NCBI GenBank assembly: GCA_020847175.1
Contig: JADLCM010000008.1
Coordinates: 62,001 to 126,000 of the forward strand
Direction of reading: 5' to 3'
DNA length: 64,000 bases
Source of the DNA: Phycisphaerales bacterium
GTDB lineage: Bacteria; Planctomycetota; Phycisphaerae; Phycisphaerales; UBA1924
Position numbers and translations under genes: made by a program. The notes under the pieces were generated by a model that was not told the origin of the DNA, searched no databases, and saw nothing but the letters and a program-made list of their open reading frames with translations. Shown here in pieces: positions 36,080 to 44,452 of the stretch; position 1 is the stretch's first letter; the number at the start of each line of letters is the position of its first letter.

Positions 36080-36830
36080 ACTGAGTCAGAGATTCCATGG
36101 CAGAGAAGCGGCTTGAATGCAGGCGGTGTCTGCGTTTCTGGCAAAGGTGAACTTCGAGTTCAGGCCACGATTGAGGTCTGCGCATCGAATGCGGCACCGC
36201 GATCGCGATTGCCAGTCTGATTCCCCCCCGCGTTCCGACATGGCTCGCACTTCTTTGGCAGCGCAGAATTCAGTAGCGGGTCGGAGAACAACGGGCGGGA
36301 GCATAGCAGCCACAGTTCATTCCGCTCGGTCGAGGGGCCGGCGATCGGTGCGGATGTTGGGGTCTTTCCGCAAGCACACGGCCGACCCGCACGAGGTTGA
36401 AGACTGAGAGCGGCAGGTCGGCCAGTCGCTGGACTTCCCAACGTCCCGCCGCCTGCACCCGCTGCGGCCCCCCCAACGCTCTGGACCCACCGACGATCTC
36501 GTTACCCGAGCATCGCGTGCGCTGGCCTGTCGTGAAGACCCGGTCGCGCTGGCCATGGCCGCCGGAGAGGATTCTCCAAGTTGACCGAGATGTCAAGGAC
36601 CGAACACATGCGGATGCGTCCTCTCATGCCATTGGCCTCGCGCCACCAACCCTGGCGGTTGCGCGATTCGGCGCGTGCCTGGAAGTAGTTTCAATAGCCT
36701 GTTCGATCCGTTCCATGCGGGTGTGATGGACACGCTGTTCTGCGCAACTGAACATCGCCCAGGCCCTGCTGGTTCGGGACAGGGGCAGAGGTTTGGGCCG
36801 CAGGGGCTTTTCGGGAAAGATGTCAACTGA
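36080..36830. other. Gene-free stretch before homogentisate dioxygenase
   Basis: 751 bp between two convergent genes, visibly poorer in G+C than its neighbours. The minus-strand frame 36270-36596 and plus-strand frame 36397-36726 have no start context or family features; a decayed gene is possible but not shown. No tRNA, repeat or terminator was recognised. Confidence 0.55.
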
Positions 36831-38336
36831 TCAAGGTTTCTTTCCGCGTTTCGCACGGCGTCGAGACGTCGCCTTTGACGATCCGGAAGCCCTCGCGGCG
36901 GGTATCGAGGCTGCCTTTCGGCCGTCCCGAATGCCCGCAGCGGTCTTCGGCTTTGTCGTGTGCTCCGGGGCGGATCCTGGAGTGGTGCCCTGGGGCGCCC
37001 ACACGTTGCTCGCCTCGGGCTTGTGCGCCGCTGCCGCAGCCGCCTGAGCCGCCGCGGAGCCCGCCGCGCTCACGCCGTTGAGGTGCATGGCGCCGCTCGA
37101 CAGGCCGGGGAAGTGCTCGCCCTGCCAGCTCGCGGGGTACCTGGAGTCGTCGGTCTCGAGCGCGGCCCTGGTGGGCAGCAGGGGGCGGAACGTGTCGCAC
37201 ATCACCGCGAGTTCGCCGGTGTACGTCGCGCTCAGGCTGGCCTCGATCGTGCCCGGGTGGGGTCCGTGCGGGATGCCCTGCGGGTGGGCGGTCATGCTGC
37301 CCACCTCGATGCCCTTGCGGCTGCCGAAGTTGCCTTCGACGTAGTACAGCACCTCATCACTGTCGAGGTTGCTGTGGTTGTAGGGAACCTTGATGGCCTT
37401 GGGGTGCCAGTCGAGCATGCGCGGGCAGAACGAGCAGATGACGAAGTTGTGGGCCTCGAAGGTTTGGTGGATCGGTGGCGGCATGTGCAGTTTGCCGGTG
37501 ATCGGCGAGAAATCGTCGATGTTGAACACGAAGGGGTAGTAGCACCCGTCCCAGCCCACCACGTCGAGCGGGTGGTAGTGGTAGACATAGGAGTGAACGC
37601 AGTCGCGGGCCTTGATGCGCACCTCAAACTCGCCCCGCTCGTCCCAGGTGAGGGGCAGCTCCGGGAGTTTGAGGTCACGCTCGCAGTAGGGCGCGTGCTC
37701 CAGGAACTGGCCGTGCATCTTGCTGACGTAGCGCGGGGGCGGCCCGATGTGGCTGCCATTGGTGGTTTCGATCAGCAGGAACTTGCCGTAGGGCATGTCG
37801 CCGATGGGCGGGCCGCCGTCCGCGGGCGTGCCGTCGCGCCCGTTGATTCGCTCATTCCAGATCACCTTGTAGATCACGCCCTTGGGGATCACCAGGTAGT
37901 CTTTGGGGCCGAAGCGCAGCGTGCCCAGCATCGTGTGGCAGACGCCCGAGCCGAAATGTACGAAGAAGCATTCGTCGCCCTGCCCGTTCTTGAAGTGATA
38001 CTCCATCTGCTCCCGCGGCACGCAGACGGCCATCTCGCAGTCGGAGTTGCCGAAATAGACGACCCGCCCGGTCACCCAGTCTCCCGCCGGCTTCTGGCCG
38101 CCGGTCTTGACGTGACGCATACGCATCACGTGCTGCTCAACGAACTCGACCTTGGTTGAGTAGAGCGTCTTCCATCCGTCCACCTGGGTGGGCGGGTGGA
38201 TGTGATACATGGTCGTCGTGGGCCCGCTGAAGCCCTCCGTGCCGAAGACTTCCTCGGAATACAGCGCGCCGTCCGGGCGACGGAACTGGACGTGGCGCTG
38301 GCGGGGCATTGAGCCGAGCTTGGTGTAAAATGGCAT
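36831..38336 (-). CDS. hmgA: Homogentisate 1,2-dioxygenase with a basic C-terminal extension
   Basis: Fe(II) ring-cleavage dioxygenase of tyrosine and phenylalanine breakdown, giving maleylacetoacetate. The cupin-like core runs to about residue 415 with family sequence such as GSGVCHTMLGTLRFGPKDYL, SYVYHYHPLDVVGWDGCYYP, NFVICSFCPRMLDWHPKAIK and the iron-site region GSMTAHPQGIPHGPHPGTIE. Beyond SWQGEHFPGLSSG comes an 85-residue Ala- then Lys/Arg-rich tail ending SSKATSRRRAKRGKKP, absent from typical family members. ATG 38336 follows CGGAG at six bases. No other genes of the pathway are near. Confidence 0.9.
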   Translation of the reverse strand: MPFYTKLGSMPRQRHVQFRRPDGALYSEEVFGTEGFSGPTTTMYHIHPPTQVDGWKTLYSTKVEFVEQHVMRMRHVKTGGQKPAGDWVTGRVVYFGNSDCEMAVCVPREQMEYHFKNGQGDECFFVHFGSGVCHTMLGTLRFGPKDYLVIPKGVIYKVIWNERINGRDGTPADGGPPIGDMPYGKFLLIETTNGSHIGPPPRYVSKMHGQFLEHAPYCERDLKLPELPLTWDERGEFEVRIKARDCVHSYVYHYHPLDVVGWDGCYYPFVFNIDDFSPITGKLHMPPPIHQTFEAHNFVICSFCPRMLDWHPKAIKVPYNHSNLDSDEVLYYVEGNFGSRKGIEVGSMTAHPQGIPHGPHPGTIEASLSATYTGELAVMCDTFRPLLPTRAALETDDSRYPASWQGEHFPGLSSGAMHLNGVSAAGSAAAQAAAAAAHKPEASNVWAPQGTTPGSAPEHTTKPKTAAGIRDGRKAASIPAARASGSSKATSRRRAKRGKKP

Positions 38337-38541
38337 CGGGTTCTCCGGTCCGGGCGCGCATCGCGCCCTGGTCAGAGTCTACGGCTCCACCGCGGCGCAA
38401 TCGAGGATATCTCTGTCCGCAAACGCGGTTCAGCATAGACGCCCGTCGTTGAAGGTGCCCGGGATGGGGCCCGCATCGCTCGAGCGGCTGCGCGACTGCG
38501 GAATGGCTGACCGGCGCGGCTCCGCCCGCGAACTGATCTCT

Positions 38542-41094
38542 TCAAGGGCAGGGTTGCACGAACAGGTCGAGGTAGTAGAAGAAGTCTGCCGCGTCGACCA
38601 GGCCGTCTGCGACGCCGTAGCCGGGGTCGAGCGGGTCAGACGAACCGGTGAGGTCAGCCACGAGCGTGTCTCCAGCCACGAATCGATCCAGGAAGTAGAA
38701 GAAATCGCTGGAATCAACCCGCCCGTCCGGCTCGCCGTATCCGGGCGCGTCGGGGTCGGCGGTGGTCGAGAGGTCGCCCGGGCAGAGGTCGGTGGGGGTG
38801 GTCCACATGCCGCGCCCGTGCGTCGCGGCGACGAGGAGGGTTGACGCGTTCATGAAGTTGACTTCGTCCACGCTCGCCGTGGTGGGGCCCTGGTTGCTCG
38901 TGGCCCATGTCTGGCCCCCGTCCTGCGAGGCAAAGAGTCCGACTTCGGTTCCGGCGTAGAGCCATCCGGCGCGCTGCGGGTGCAGGGCGAGGCCGCGCAC
39001 AGGCGCATCGGGGAGGCCGGTCGCGCCGCTCCCCGTCACGTCGACGAAGGTCGTGCCGTCGTTGTCCGTCCGCAGCACGTTGTCCGGGCTGAAGCCCCCG
39101 AGCGCCACGTACGCGCGGCTGTGGTTCACCGGGTCGATGGCGATGCGTGTGACGTAGCGGTTCGGGATGGGGTTGAGACCGGCGTTGTCGTCCACCGTGA
39201 TCCACGCGGGCGCAGCGCTTCGCCCGTTCGCCGTGCGGTACACGCGTCCGTCGTTCAGGCCCACCCAGATGATGTCGCCGTTGCCGGGGGCGGTGGCGAT
39301 CGCGCTGATGTTGGTGCCGCGGTCAGGCATGATCGCCGTCCACGTGGGGGGCGAGAACGAGCGCGGGTTGGCGCAGCGCCACAGGCTGCGCCCGCCCGCG
39401 AGCAGGTGCCTCGTGTTCGGGTCCAGGATGAACGGCGCGATGAAGTTCGCACGGCTCTCCTCCGCGTCGGTGAGCCCGGCGTAGATGTACGAGGCGGAGG
39501 TGCCCGCATCGGATGATCGGTGAATCTTCAGGTTGATGTACTCGCCGAACACGTAGTTGGGGTTGCCTGGGTCGATCGCGCAGAATCCTCCGTCGCCTCC
39601 GAACGTGAGGTGCCCGAGGCCGGTGCCGACGACCCGGAGCGTCCCGTTGTCCTGCGTGCCGCCGACGACCGTATCAGTCGGGCCGTGCCCGACCGCCCCG
39701 TAGAACTGGGTGGTGCGGTTGCCGAGCCCGATGAACGACCATCCGCCGCTTGTGCTGGCGGTCATGATGTCGTTGGCCAGAAACGCTCCTCCGTCCGTGA
39801 CGACGTACACCCTCGTGTCGGTCGTGCCGTTGAACCCGGGGTGGGTGGTGAAGTTGTGGATGTCCGGGTGCGGCTGCTGGGTGAGGATGTAACCGCCTGA
39901 GATTTGCGTGAAGGTCTGCCCGCCGTCGATGCTCCGCACGATGTGAACGCCCCCGGAGAGAATCACGTCCGGGTTGGTGGGATGAACCCAGAGCGGGTTT
40001 GCATACCAGCTTGACCCGGTGCTCTGGCCCGCCTGGGTGCGGAGGGTGAAGGTGTGCCCGTGGTCCTCGGACCGGTAGACCTTGCCCCCGTCCTTGCCCG
40101 TCGTCGCGTACACGATGTTCGGGCTGCTGGGGGCGTGCTGCACTTCGATGCGGGAGCCGAACCCGGTGAGGTTGAAGGCGCCCGTGGCGTTCGCCCACGT
40201 CGCGCCCCGGTTGGTTGAATACGCAACCCCGTGCACCCAGTCAGAACCGTTCCAGTCCATCACGTGCGCCACGGCCGCGCCCGAGTTTGGCTCGAAGTCC
40301 ACGTCGAGGCAGGACTGAGCGCCCCGCACGGTGCTCCACGTCCGCCCGGCATCGGTGCTGCGCCGCACGCCCCCGTAGGTGGTTCCTGCCAGCACCACGC
40401 TCGGGTTGACCGGGCAGACCGCGATGCGGTTGACGGAGCCGAAGCCCGCAGTTGCCGAGAGCAGGCTCCAGGTCACGCCGCCATCCTCGGACTTGTAGAT
40501 CCCCGTTCCGCCGATTGCATCCCCGTTGAAGAAGCCCTCGCCGGTTCCGAGGTAGATGGTGCTCCGGTCGGTCGGGTCCATGGCAAGGCAGCCGATGGCA
40601 AGGGTGTCGAAGCGATCGTCCACCGGAGACCATGTAGCGCCCGCGTCGGCGCTGAACCAGAGCCCGCCCCCGACCGAGCCCGCCCACATCCGCGTCGGGT
40701 CAACGGGGTCGATCAGCAGCGATCGGGTGCGCCCCGCCACGTTGGACGGTCCGCGCTCGGTCCAGGTGAATGGAGAGATACCCCCCGGCCCCTCGCGCAT
40801 GGACGCTTCGAGGTTGGCCGTGCGCTGGGCGAGGGCGCGCTGGTACGCGCCGGGCTCCAGCCGCCCGTGCTCATCGCGGAGCGAAAGCAGACGCCATTGG
40901 TACGCCTGGTGCGGGTTCACCGCCTTGGGCGGCTTCTCGCCCTCGAAGCGGTGCGCCGGAGGCGCGGCGGCAATCGGCGCCGAGCCCGGCATTGGGCCCT
41001 CGCCCCTGGATTCGATCGACCTGCCGGCACACGCGCCGAGCACGCTGAACACCAGCCCGAGTCCGATCCGCGCACCGATCACTTTGGTCCGCAT
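38542..41094 (-). CDS. BNR/VPS10-type beta-propeller lipoprotein with dockerin-like repeats
   Basis: 850-residue secreted protein. A signal peptide ends in a lipobox (FSVLGAC), so it is probably a lipoprotein. The body consists of sortilin/BNR-type repeats with Asp-box-like motifs (RSTDAGRTWSTV, RSIDGGQTFTQI, ASQDGGQTWATS). The last 80 residues hold two copies of a dockerin-like motif, DPDAPGYGEPDGRVDSSDFF and DPLDPGYGVADGLVDAADFF, between cysteines. Such endings are common on extracellular proteins of Phycisphaerae and may anchor or calcium-stabilise them. Enzymatic activity (glycosidase or peptidase) is not shown by any motif seen. ATG 41094 is preceded by GGGGGTG. Confidence 0.83.
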   Translation of the reverse strand: MRTKVIGARIGLGLVFSVLGACAGRSIESRGEGPMPGSAPIAAAPPAHRFEGEKPPKAVNPHQAYQWRLLSLRDEHGRLEPGAYQRALAQRTANLEASMREGPGGISPFTWTERGPSNVAGRTRSLLIDPVDPTRMWAGSVGGGLWFSADAGATWSPVDDRFDTLAIGCLAMDPTDRSTIYLGTGEGFFNGDAIGGTGIYKSEDGGVTWSLLSATAGFGSVNRIAVCPVNPSVVLAGTTYGGVRRSTDAGRTWSTVRGAQSCLDVDFEPNSGAAVAHVMDWNGSDWVHGVAYSTNRGATWANATGAFNLTGFGSRIEVQHAPSSPNIVYATTGKDGGKVYRSEDHGHTFTLRTQAGQSTGSSWYANPLWVHPTNPDVILSGGVHIVRSIDGGQTFTQISGGYILTQQPHPDIHNFTTHPGFNGTTDTRVYVVTDGGAFLANDIMTASTSGGWSFIGLGNRTTQFYGAVGHGPTDTVVGGTQDNGTLRVVGTGLGHLTFGGDGGFCAIDPGNPNYVFGEYINLKIHRSSDAGTSASYIYAGLTDAEESRANFIAPFILDPNTRHLLAGGRSLWRCANPRSFSPPTWTAIMPDRGTNISAIATAPGNGDIIWVGLNDGRVYRTANGRSAAPAWITVDDNAGLNPIPNRYVTRIAIDPVNHSRAYVALGGFSPDNVLRTDNDGTTFVDVTGSGATGLPDAPVRGLALHPQRAGWLYAGTEVGLFASQDGGQTWATSNQGPTTASVDEVNFMNASTLLVAATHGRGMWTTPTDLCPGDLSTTADPDAPGYGEPDGRVDSSDFFYFLDRFVAGDTLVADLTGSSDPLDPGYGVADGLVDAADFFYYLDLFVQPCP

Positions 41095-41315
41095 GGCACC
41101 CCCCGCAATGGCCTCTCACGATATCGACCGGACGCCGGGCGAACCGCACGGGGCGAGACGACTTTGCCCCTTGAACTGGTCACATCCGGCCAGATCCGCG
41201 GCATTCAGAAACTCGGTTGCACCACATCCGGGAGCCGGTGCAATACACTCTGTCACGGGTCGTTCGGCCCCATCACGCCGACGCCACGTCGGCACCCCAC
41301 AGGGAGACTCAGTCC

Positions 41316-41930
41316 ATGCGCAGTTCGCTCAAGAATGTCCTGGCGGTCGGAAGTGTCGGCGCGGTGCTCGCCCTGGCGGCGATGCCTTCCGCCCTCGCCC
41401 AACCGGAAAACCCCCGGCCCCGCCTTCCGGGCCAGGCTCCGCGGGTGCCCGCCCAGCCGGGCGAAGGGCAGCAGCCCGGATTCCCGGGCCAGCCCGGACG
41501 TGGTCCCGGAGAGGGCGGCCAGCGTCAAATGACCGTCGGCGGAGCGATGCGCCAGATGAACCGCGCCCTCTCGATGTATGAGGACGCCGTGGCGGAAGGC
41601 GAGGAAGAGCAAGCGCTGCTCTCGGTCTACGCCTTTGAACGCGCCTGCGCCTCCGCCAAACTCTCCCCCGCACCCAAGGAGGCGACCGAGGACCAGATTC
41701 ATGCCTTCCGCGAGGCGCTGCTGGGGATCATGAAGTACGCCGTCGAGCTCGAAGAGGCCCAGTTCACGGGCGATGCTGAGAAGGCCGCCGAGCTGGTCGA
41801 TGAGATCAAGGAACTCCGTGACAAGACCCACGACGCCTTCGGCGTTGAGGAAGATGAAGAAGACGGAGCCCCCGCTGAGCCCGCGCAGCCCGGCGGGCCC
41901 GGATTGCCGCGCCCCGGTCGCGGCGGGTGA
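41316..41930 (+). CDS. Periplasmic cytochrome b562-like four-helix protein
   Basis: 204 residues. A signal peptide ends near ALAQ, followed by a Pro/Gly/Gln-rich linker to about residue 72. The helical domain that follows resembles cytochrome b562: the N-terminal helix MRQMNRALSMYEDAV could supply the methionine ligand and the last helix ELRDKTHDAFGVEE the histidine ligand of a non-covalent haem. An acidic then Gly/Pro-rich tail ends the chain. ATG 41316 has AGGGAG upstream. The haem assignment is inference from helix order and ligand placement. It is divergent from the BNR lipoprotein. Confidence 0.65.
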   Translation: MRSSLKNVLAVGSVGAVLALAAMPSALAQPENPRPRLPGQAPRVPAQPGEGQQPGFPGQPGRGPGEGGQRQMTVGGAMRQMNRALSMYEDAVAEGEEEQALLSVYAFERACASAKLSPAPKEATEDQIHAFREALLGIMKYAVELEEAQFTGDAEKAAELVDEIKELRDKTHDAFGVEEDEEDGAPAEPAQPGGPGLPRPGRGG

Positions 41931-42445
41931 GCGAGAAGCCGGTATTCGAGTCATCGCAGACGCGGCGCGGGCACGGGCTCGCGCCGCGATTCAATTGGTA
42001 TGCGAACTGCGCCGCGTCGCTCGGGCGAAGAACCGAGCCCGTGGGATCGCGCGAGGCGAGCCGAGGGGGAGTGCCGGGGCTCTCTCGGACAAGAGCACGG
42101 TCGGTCAGCAGCGGCGGGAGGGACGGGCTGGGCCAGGAAGCAGAAAAGCCGCCCGAGTGAAGGGGCGGCTCGACTGAAATGGTACAGGCCAAAAAGAAAT
42201 CCCGGCCGCGATCGTTCCCGCCCGCAGCCGAGTCATAGGAGGAGAGAGAGAGACAAGACCTTGGAAGAATGCCACAGGTTTCGGGACGTGCAAGGATTTG
42301 GAGAAGATTTTCCGATTCGGTGGTTTGTACGAGCCGCAACTCTTTGTATGGCTTGTGTTTGCGCGTCTGGAAATTCAACCCCCCGCGCGCGGAGAGATTA
42401 CCCGGCCGGACCATCCCAGCGACCTTGGCAGCCGGAGCCTCGCTC
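41931..42445. other. Gene-free stretch with an AT-rich island and a terminator
   Basis: 515 bp between convergent genes. By my count the 120 bp at 42241-42360 are about 48% G+C (58 of 120), against roughly 70% around them. A minus-strand terminator lies at 42144-42170. No protein-like frame and no recognised RNA family was found, but a small RNA transcribed leftward would fit. Confidence 0.55.
42144..42170 (-). terminator. Rho-independent terminator on the minus strand
   Basis: AGCCGCCC (42163-42170, minus strand) and GGGCGGCT (42147-42154) form a perfect 8-bp stem with an 8-nt loop, followed by TTT. It lies 276 bp beyond the ftsY stop codon, an unusually long 3' distance. Confidence 0.82.
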
Positions 42446-43375
42446 TCACGCCGCGAACATGGCCTCGACGAACGACTCGGGGTCGAAGGGCTCGACATCC
42501 TCGGGCGTTTCTCCCACGCCGATGAACTTGACGGGGATGCTCGTCGCCTCGCGGATTGCGACGACGATTCCACCCTTGGCGGTGCCGTCGAGCTTGGAGA
42601 GAAAAATGCCGGTGACGCCCGCGGACCTGCTGAACTCCTCGGCCTGGCGCAGGGCATTCTGGCCGCTGGTGGCGTCGAGGACGAGCAGAACTTCATGCGG
42701 CGCGCCGGGAATCTGTTTGTCCACGACCTTGCGGAGTTTCTCGAGTTGGCGCATCAGCGGGTCTTGGGTGTGAAGCCGCCCGGCGGTGTCGAGGATGAGC
42801 ACGTCGGCCCCGCGGGCCTTTGCCGCGGAGCAGGCGTCAAAGGCGACGGCGGCGGGGTCGCCCCCTTGCTGCCCCTTCACAACCTCAACCCCCAGCCGCT
42901 CGGCCCAAACTTCAAGTTGGCGCACCGCCCCCGCGCGAAACGTATCGCACGCCCCGAGAAGCACCGAACGCCCCTCCGACCGCAGCGCCTGGCAGAGTTT
43001 CGCGATGCTGGTGGTCTTGCCCACGCCGTTGACGCCGGTCACGAGGATCACGCTCGGGCGGGCGCCCTCGGGGGCGAGGCGGAGGCGTCGGTCCTGCTCG
43101 GGCCACATGGCCTTGATCTCGCGCTTGAGGTACTCAAGCACGTCTTCGCCCCGGGTCATGGCGCCGGACTTGTGGTCGGCCCGGATTCCGTCCACGAGGC
43201 GGCGTGTCGCGGTCACGCCCACGTCAGCCTGGATGAGCCGGGCCTCGAGTTCGGTGATGAGCGCCTCGTCGAGGCGCCGGCCCAGAAGCATTGTGCGGAT
43301 GCCGCCGAAGACGGCCTCTCGCGTGCGGGTGAGCCCCTGCTTCACCTTGGAGATGACGCTCTTGAAGAGTCCCAT
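42446..43375 (-). CDS. ftsY: Signal recognition particle receptor FtsY
   Basis: SRP-type GTPase that docks the SRP-ribosome complex at the inner membrane. The 309 residues comprise a short N domain and the NG GTPase: G1 GVNGVGKTT at 114-122, G2 DTFRAGAVRQLE, G3 LDTAGRLH, G4 SKLDGTAKGG, and the closing GVGETPEDVEPFDPESFVEA. The long acidic A domain of E. coli is absent, as in many bacteria. ATG 43375 starts the N domain (MGLFKSVISKVKQGL). It follows purN by seven bases on the same strand. Confidence 0.96.
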   Translation of the reverse strand: MGLFKSVISKVKQGLTRTREAVFGGIRTMLLGRRLDEALITELEARLIQADVGVTATRRLVDGIRADHKSGAMTRGEDVLEYLKREIKAMWPEQDRRLRLAPEGARPSVILVTGVNGVGKTTSIAKLCQALRSEGRSVLLGACDTFRAGAVRQLEVWAERLGVEVVKGQQGGDPAAVAFDACSAAKARGADVLILDTAGRLHTQDPLMRQLEKLRKVVDKQIPGAPHEVLLVLDATSGQNALRQAEEFSRSAGVTGIFLSKLDGTAKGGIVVAIREATSIPVKFIGVGETPEDVEPFDPESFVEAMFAA

Positions 43376-43382
43376 GGCCGGG

Positions 43383-44015
43383 TCAGGTCTCCGGGAGGCG
43401 CGCGATGAGCTCGCGCAGGGCCTGAGGGTACGCCTGCTTCTCCAGTTCAAAGACCCGGGCGGCGAGCGCGTGCGCATCGTCGCCGGGCGCCACCGCGCAG
43501 CGCCGCTGAAGGAGGATCGGGCCCCGGTCGTACGCGCCGTCGCACAGGTGAACCGTGCAGCCGGATTCTCGCTCTCCCGCCGCGAGCACCGCCTCGTGCA
43601 CCCGGTCGCCGTACATCCCCGGCCCTCCGTGCGCGGGCAGCAGCGCCGGATGGATGTTGACGATGCGTCCCTCGTAGCCGGGAGGAATGTCCACGAGGTG
43701 CAGGTATCCCGCGAGCACGACCAGATCGATCCCACGCGAGCGGAGCATGCCGCCGAGGACGTCGCGGGGGATGCGGCCGCGCACGACGAATGCGTCGAGA
43801 CCCCGCGCAAGGCAGCGGTCGAGGCCCGCGCACGGGCGCGACGCGATCACGAGTTCGATCCGCGCCGGCAGCCGTCCCGCATCGATCTCATCCTGAAGGT
43901 TGAGGGCGGTGCGCCCCCCGCCCGAGATCATGACGCACAGGCGCGCCTCGGCCCGGGGCCGGCCCGGCTCCCGGGATCGCGGGTCGGCGTGAGTGTGGGG
44001 CGCGGGGTCGGGCAT
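43383..44015 (-). CDS. purN: Phosphoribosylglycinamide formyltransferase
   Basis: Transfers formyl from 10-formyl-THF to GAR in purine synthesis. In 210 residues it has the ISGGGRTALNLQDEI phosphate loop, LAGYLHLVDIPPGYEGRIV, the catalytic Asn-His pair in NIHPALLPAHGGPGMYG, and the aspartate region CDGAYDRGPILLQRR. The GGPGMYG variant replaces the more familiar sequence after HPALLP and belongs to a known PurN subgroup. ATG 44015 was taken; about 25 N-terminal residues are not family-like and a later start is possible. It sits nine bases after the thioesterase gene and seven before ftsY. Confidence 0.92.
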   Translation of the reverse strand: MPDPAPHTHADPRSREPGRPRAEARLCVMISGGGRTALNLQDEIDAGRLPARIELVIASRPCAGLDRCLARGLDAFVVRGRIPRDVLGGMLRSRGIDLVVLAGYLHLVDIPPGYEGRIVNIHPALLPAHGGPGMYGDRVHEAVLAAGERESGCTVHLCDGAYDRGPILLQRRCAVAPGDDAHALAARVFELEKQAYPQALRELIARLPET

Positions 44016-44024
44016 CTCGGGCTC

Positions 44025-44426
44025 TCACACCGTCGCGGGCGAACGGAACGGGATCGGCGTGCCCGTGGCATCGACCGCGACCATCGTGATCGTCGCGTTG
44101 GTGACGTTGACAGCGTCGCCGCCCGCATAGCGCTCCGAGACGACTTCGACCTGGATCGTCACGCTCTTGGTGCCCGTGCGGATGGTTGTCGCATAAAGAT
44201 TGACCGTGTCCCCGAGCAGGACGGGGGCCTTGAAATCCACCCGGTCGATCGAGGCCGTGACCCAGCGATGCGCGCCGTGCCTCCTCGCTTCGACAAACCC
44301 GGCCTGGTCGATGTAGGACAGGATCACGCCCCCGAAGATCGTGCCGTACTGGTTGGTCTCGCGGGGCATGGTGACCACGCGAAGGGCGAGCGATCGTTCG
44401 GCGTGGCCGAGGGTCTGCGGCTCCAT
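44025..44426 (-). CDS. Acyl-CoA thioesterase (YciA-type hotdog)
   Basis: 133-residue single hotdog-fold thioesterase. The family pattern is MPRETNQYGTIFGGVILSYI, with the catalytic aspartate in SYIDQAGFVEARRH, followed by TASIDRVDFKAPVLLGDTVN. Such enzymes release CoA from acyl-CoA of varied chain length; the substrate cannot be inferred. It lies between a DASS transporter gene (26 bp upstream) and purN (nine bases downstream) on the same strand, so it is probably in one transcript. Confidence 0.9.
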   Translation of the reverse strand: MEPQTLGHAERSLALRVVTMPRETNQYGTIFGGVILSYIDQAGFVEARRHGAHRWVTASIDRVDFKAPVLLGDTVNLYATTIRTGTKSVTIQVEVVSERYAGGDAVNVTNATITMVAVDATGTPIPFRSPATV

Positions 44427-44452
44427 GCGGCAGGGTATCCGGCCCTCCGCGC

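Noticed and set aside
36270..36596. Possible remnant of a gene on the minus strand
   Set aside because: The peptide has no similarity I can name; a decayed gene cannot be shown from one sequence.
42180..42239. Small frame starting ATGGTACAGG, 19 codons
   Set aside because: Too short, no ribosome-binding site, and it sits in the region better explained as non-coding.
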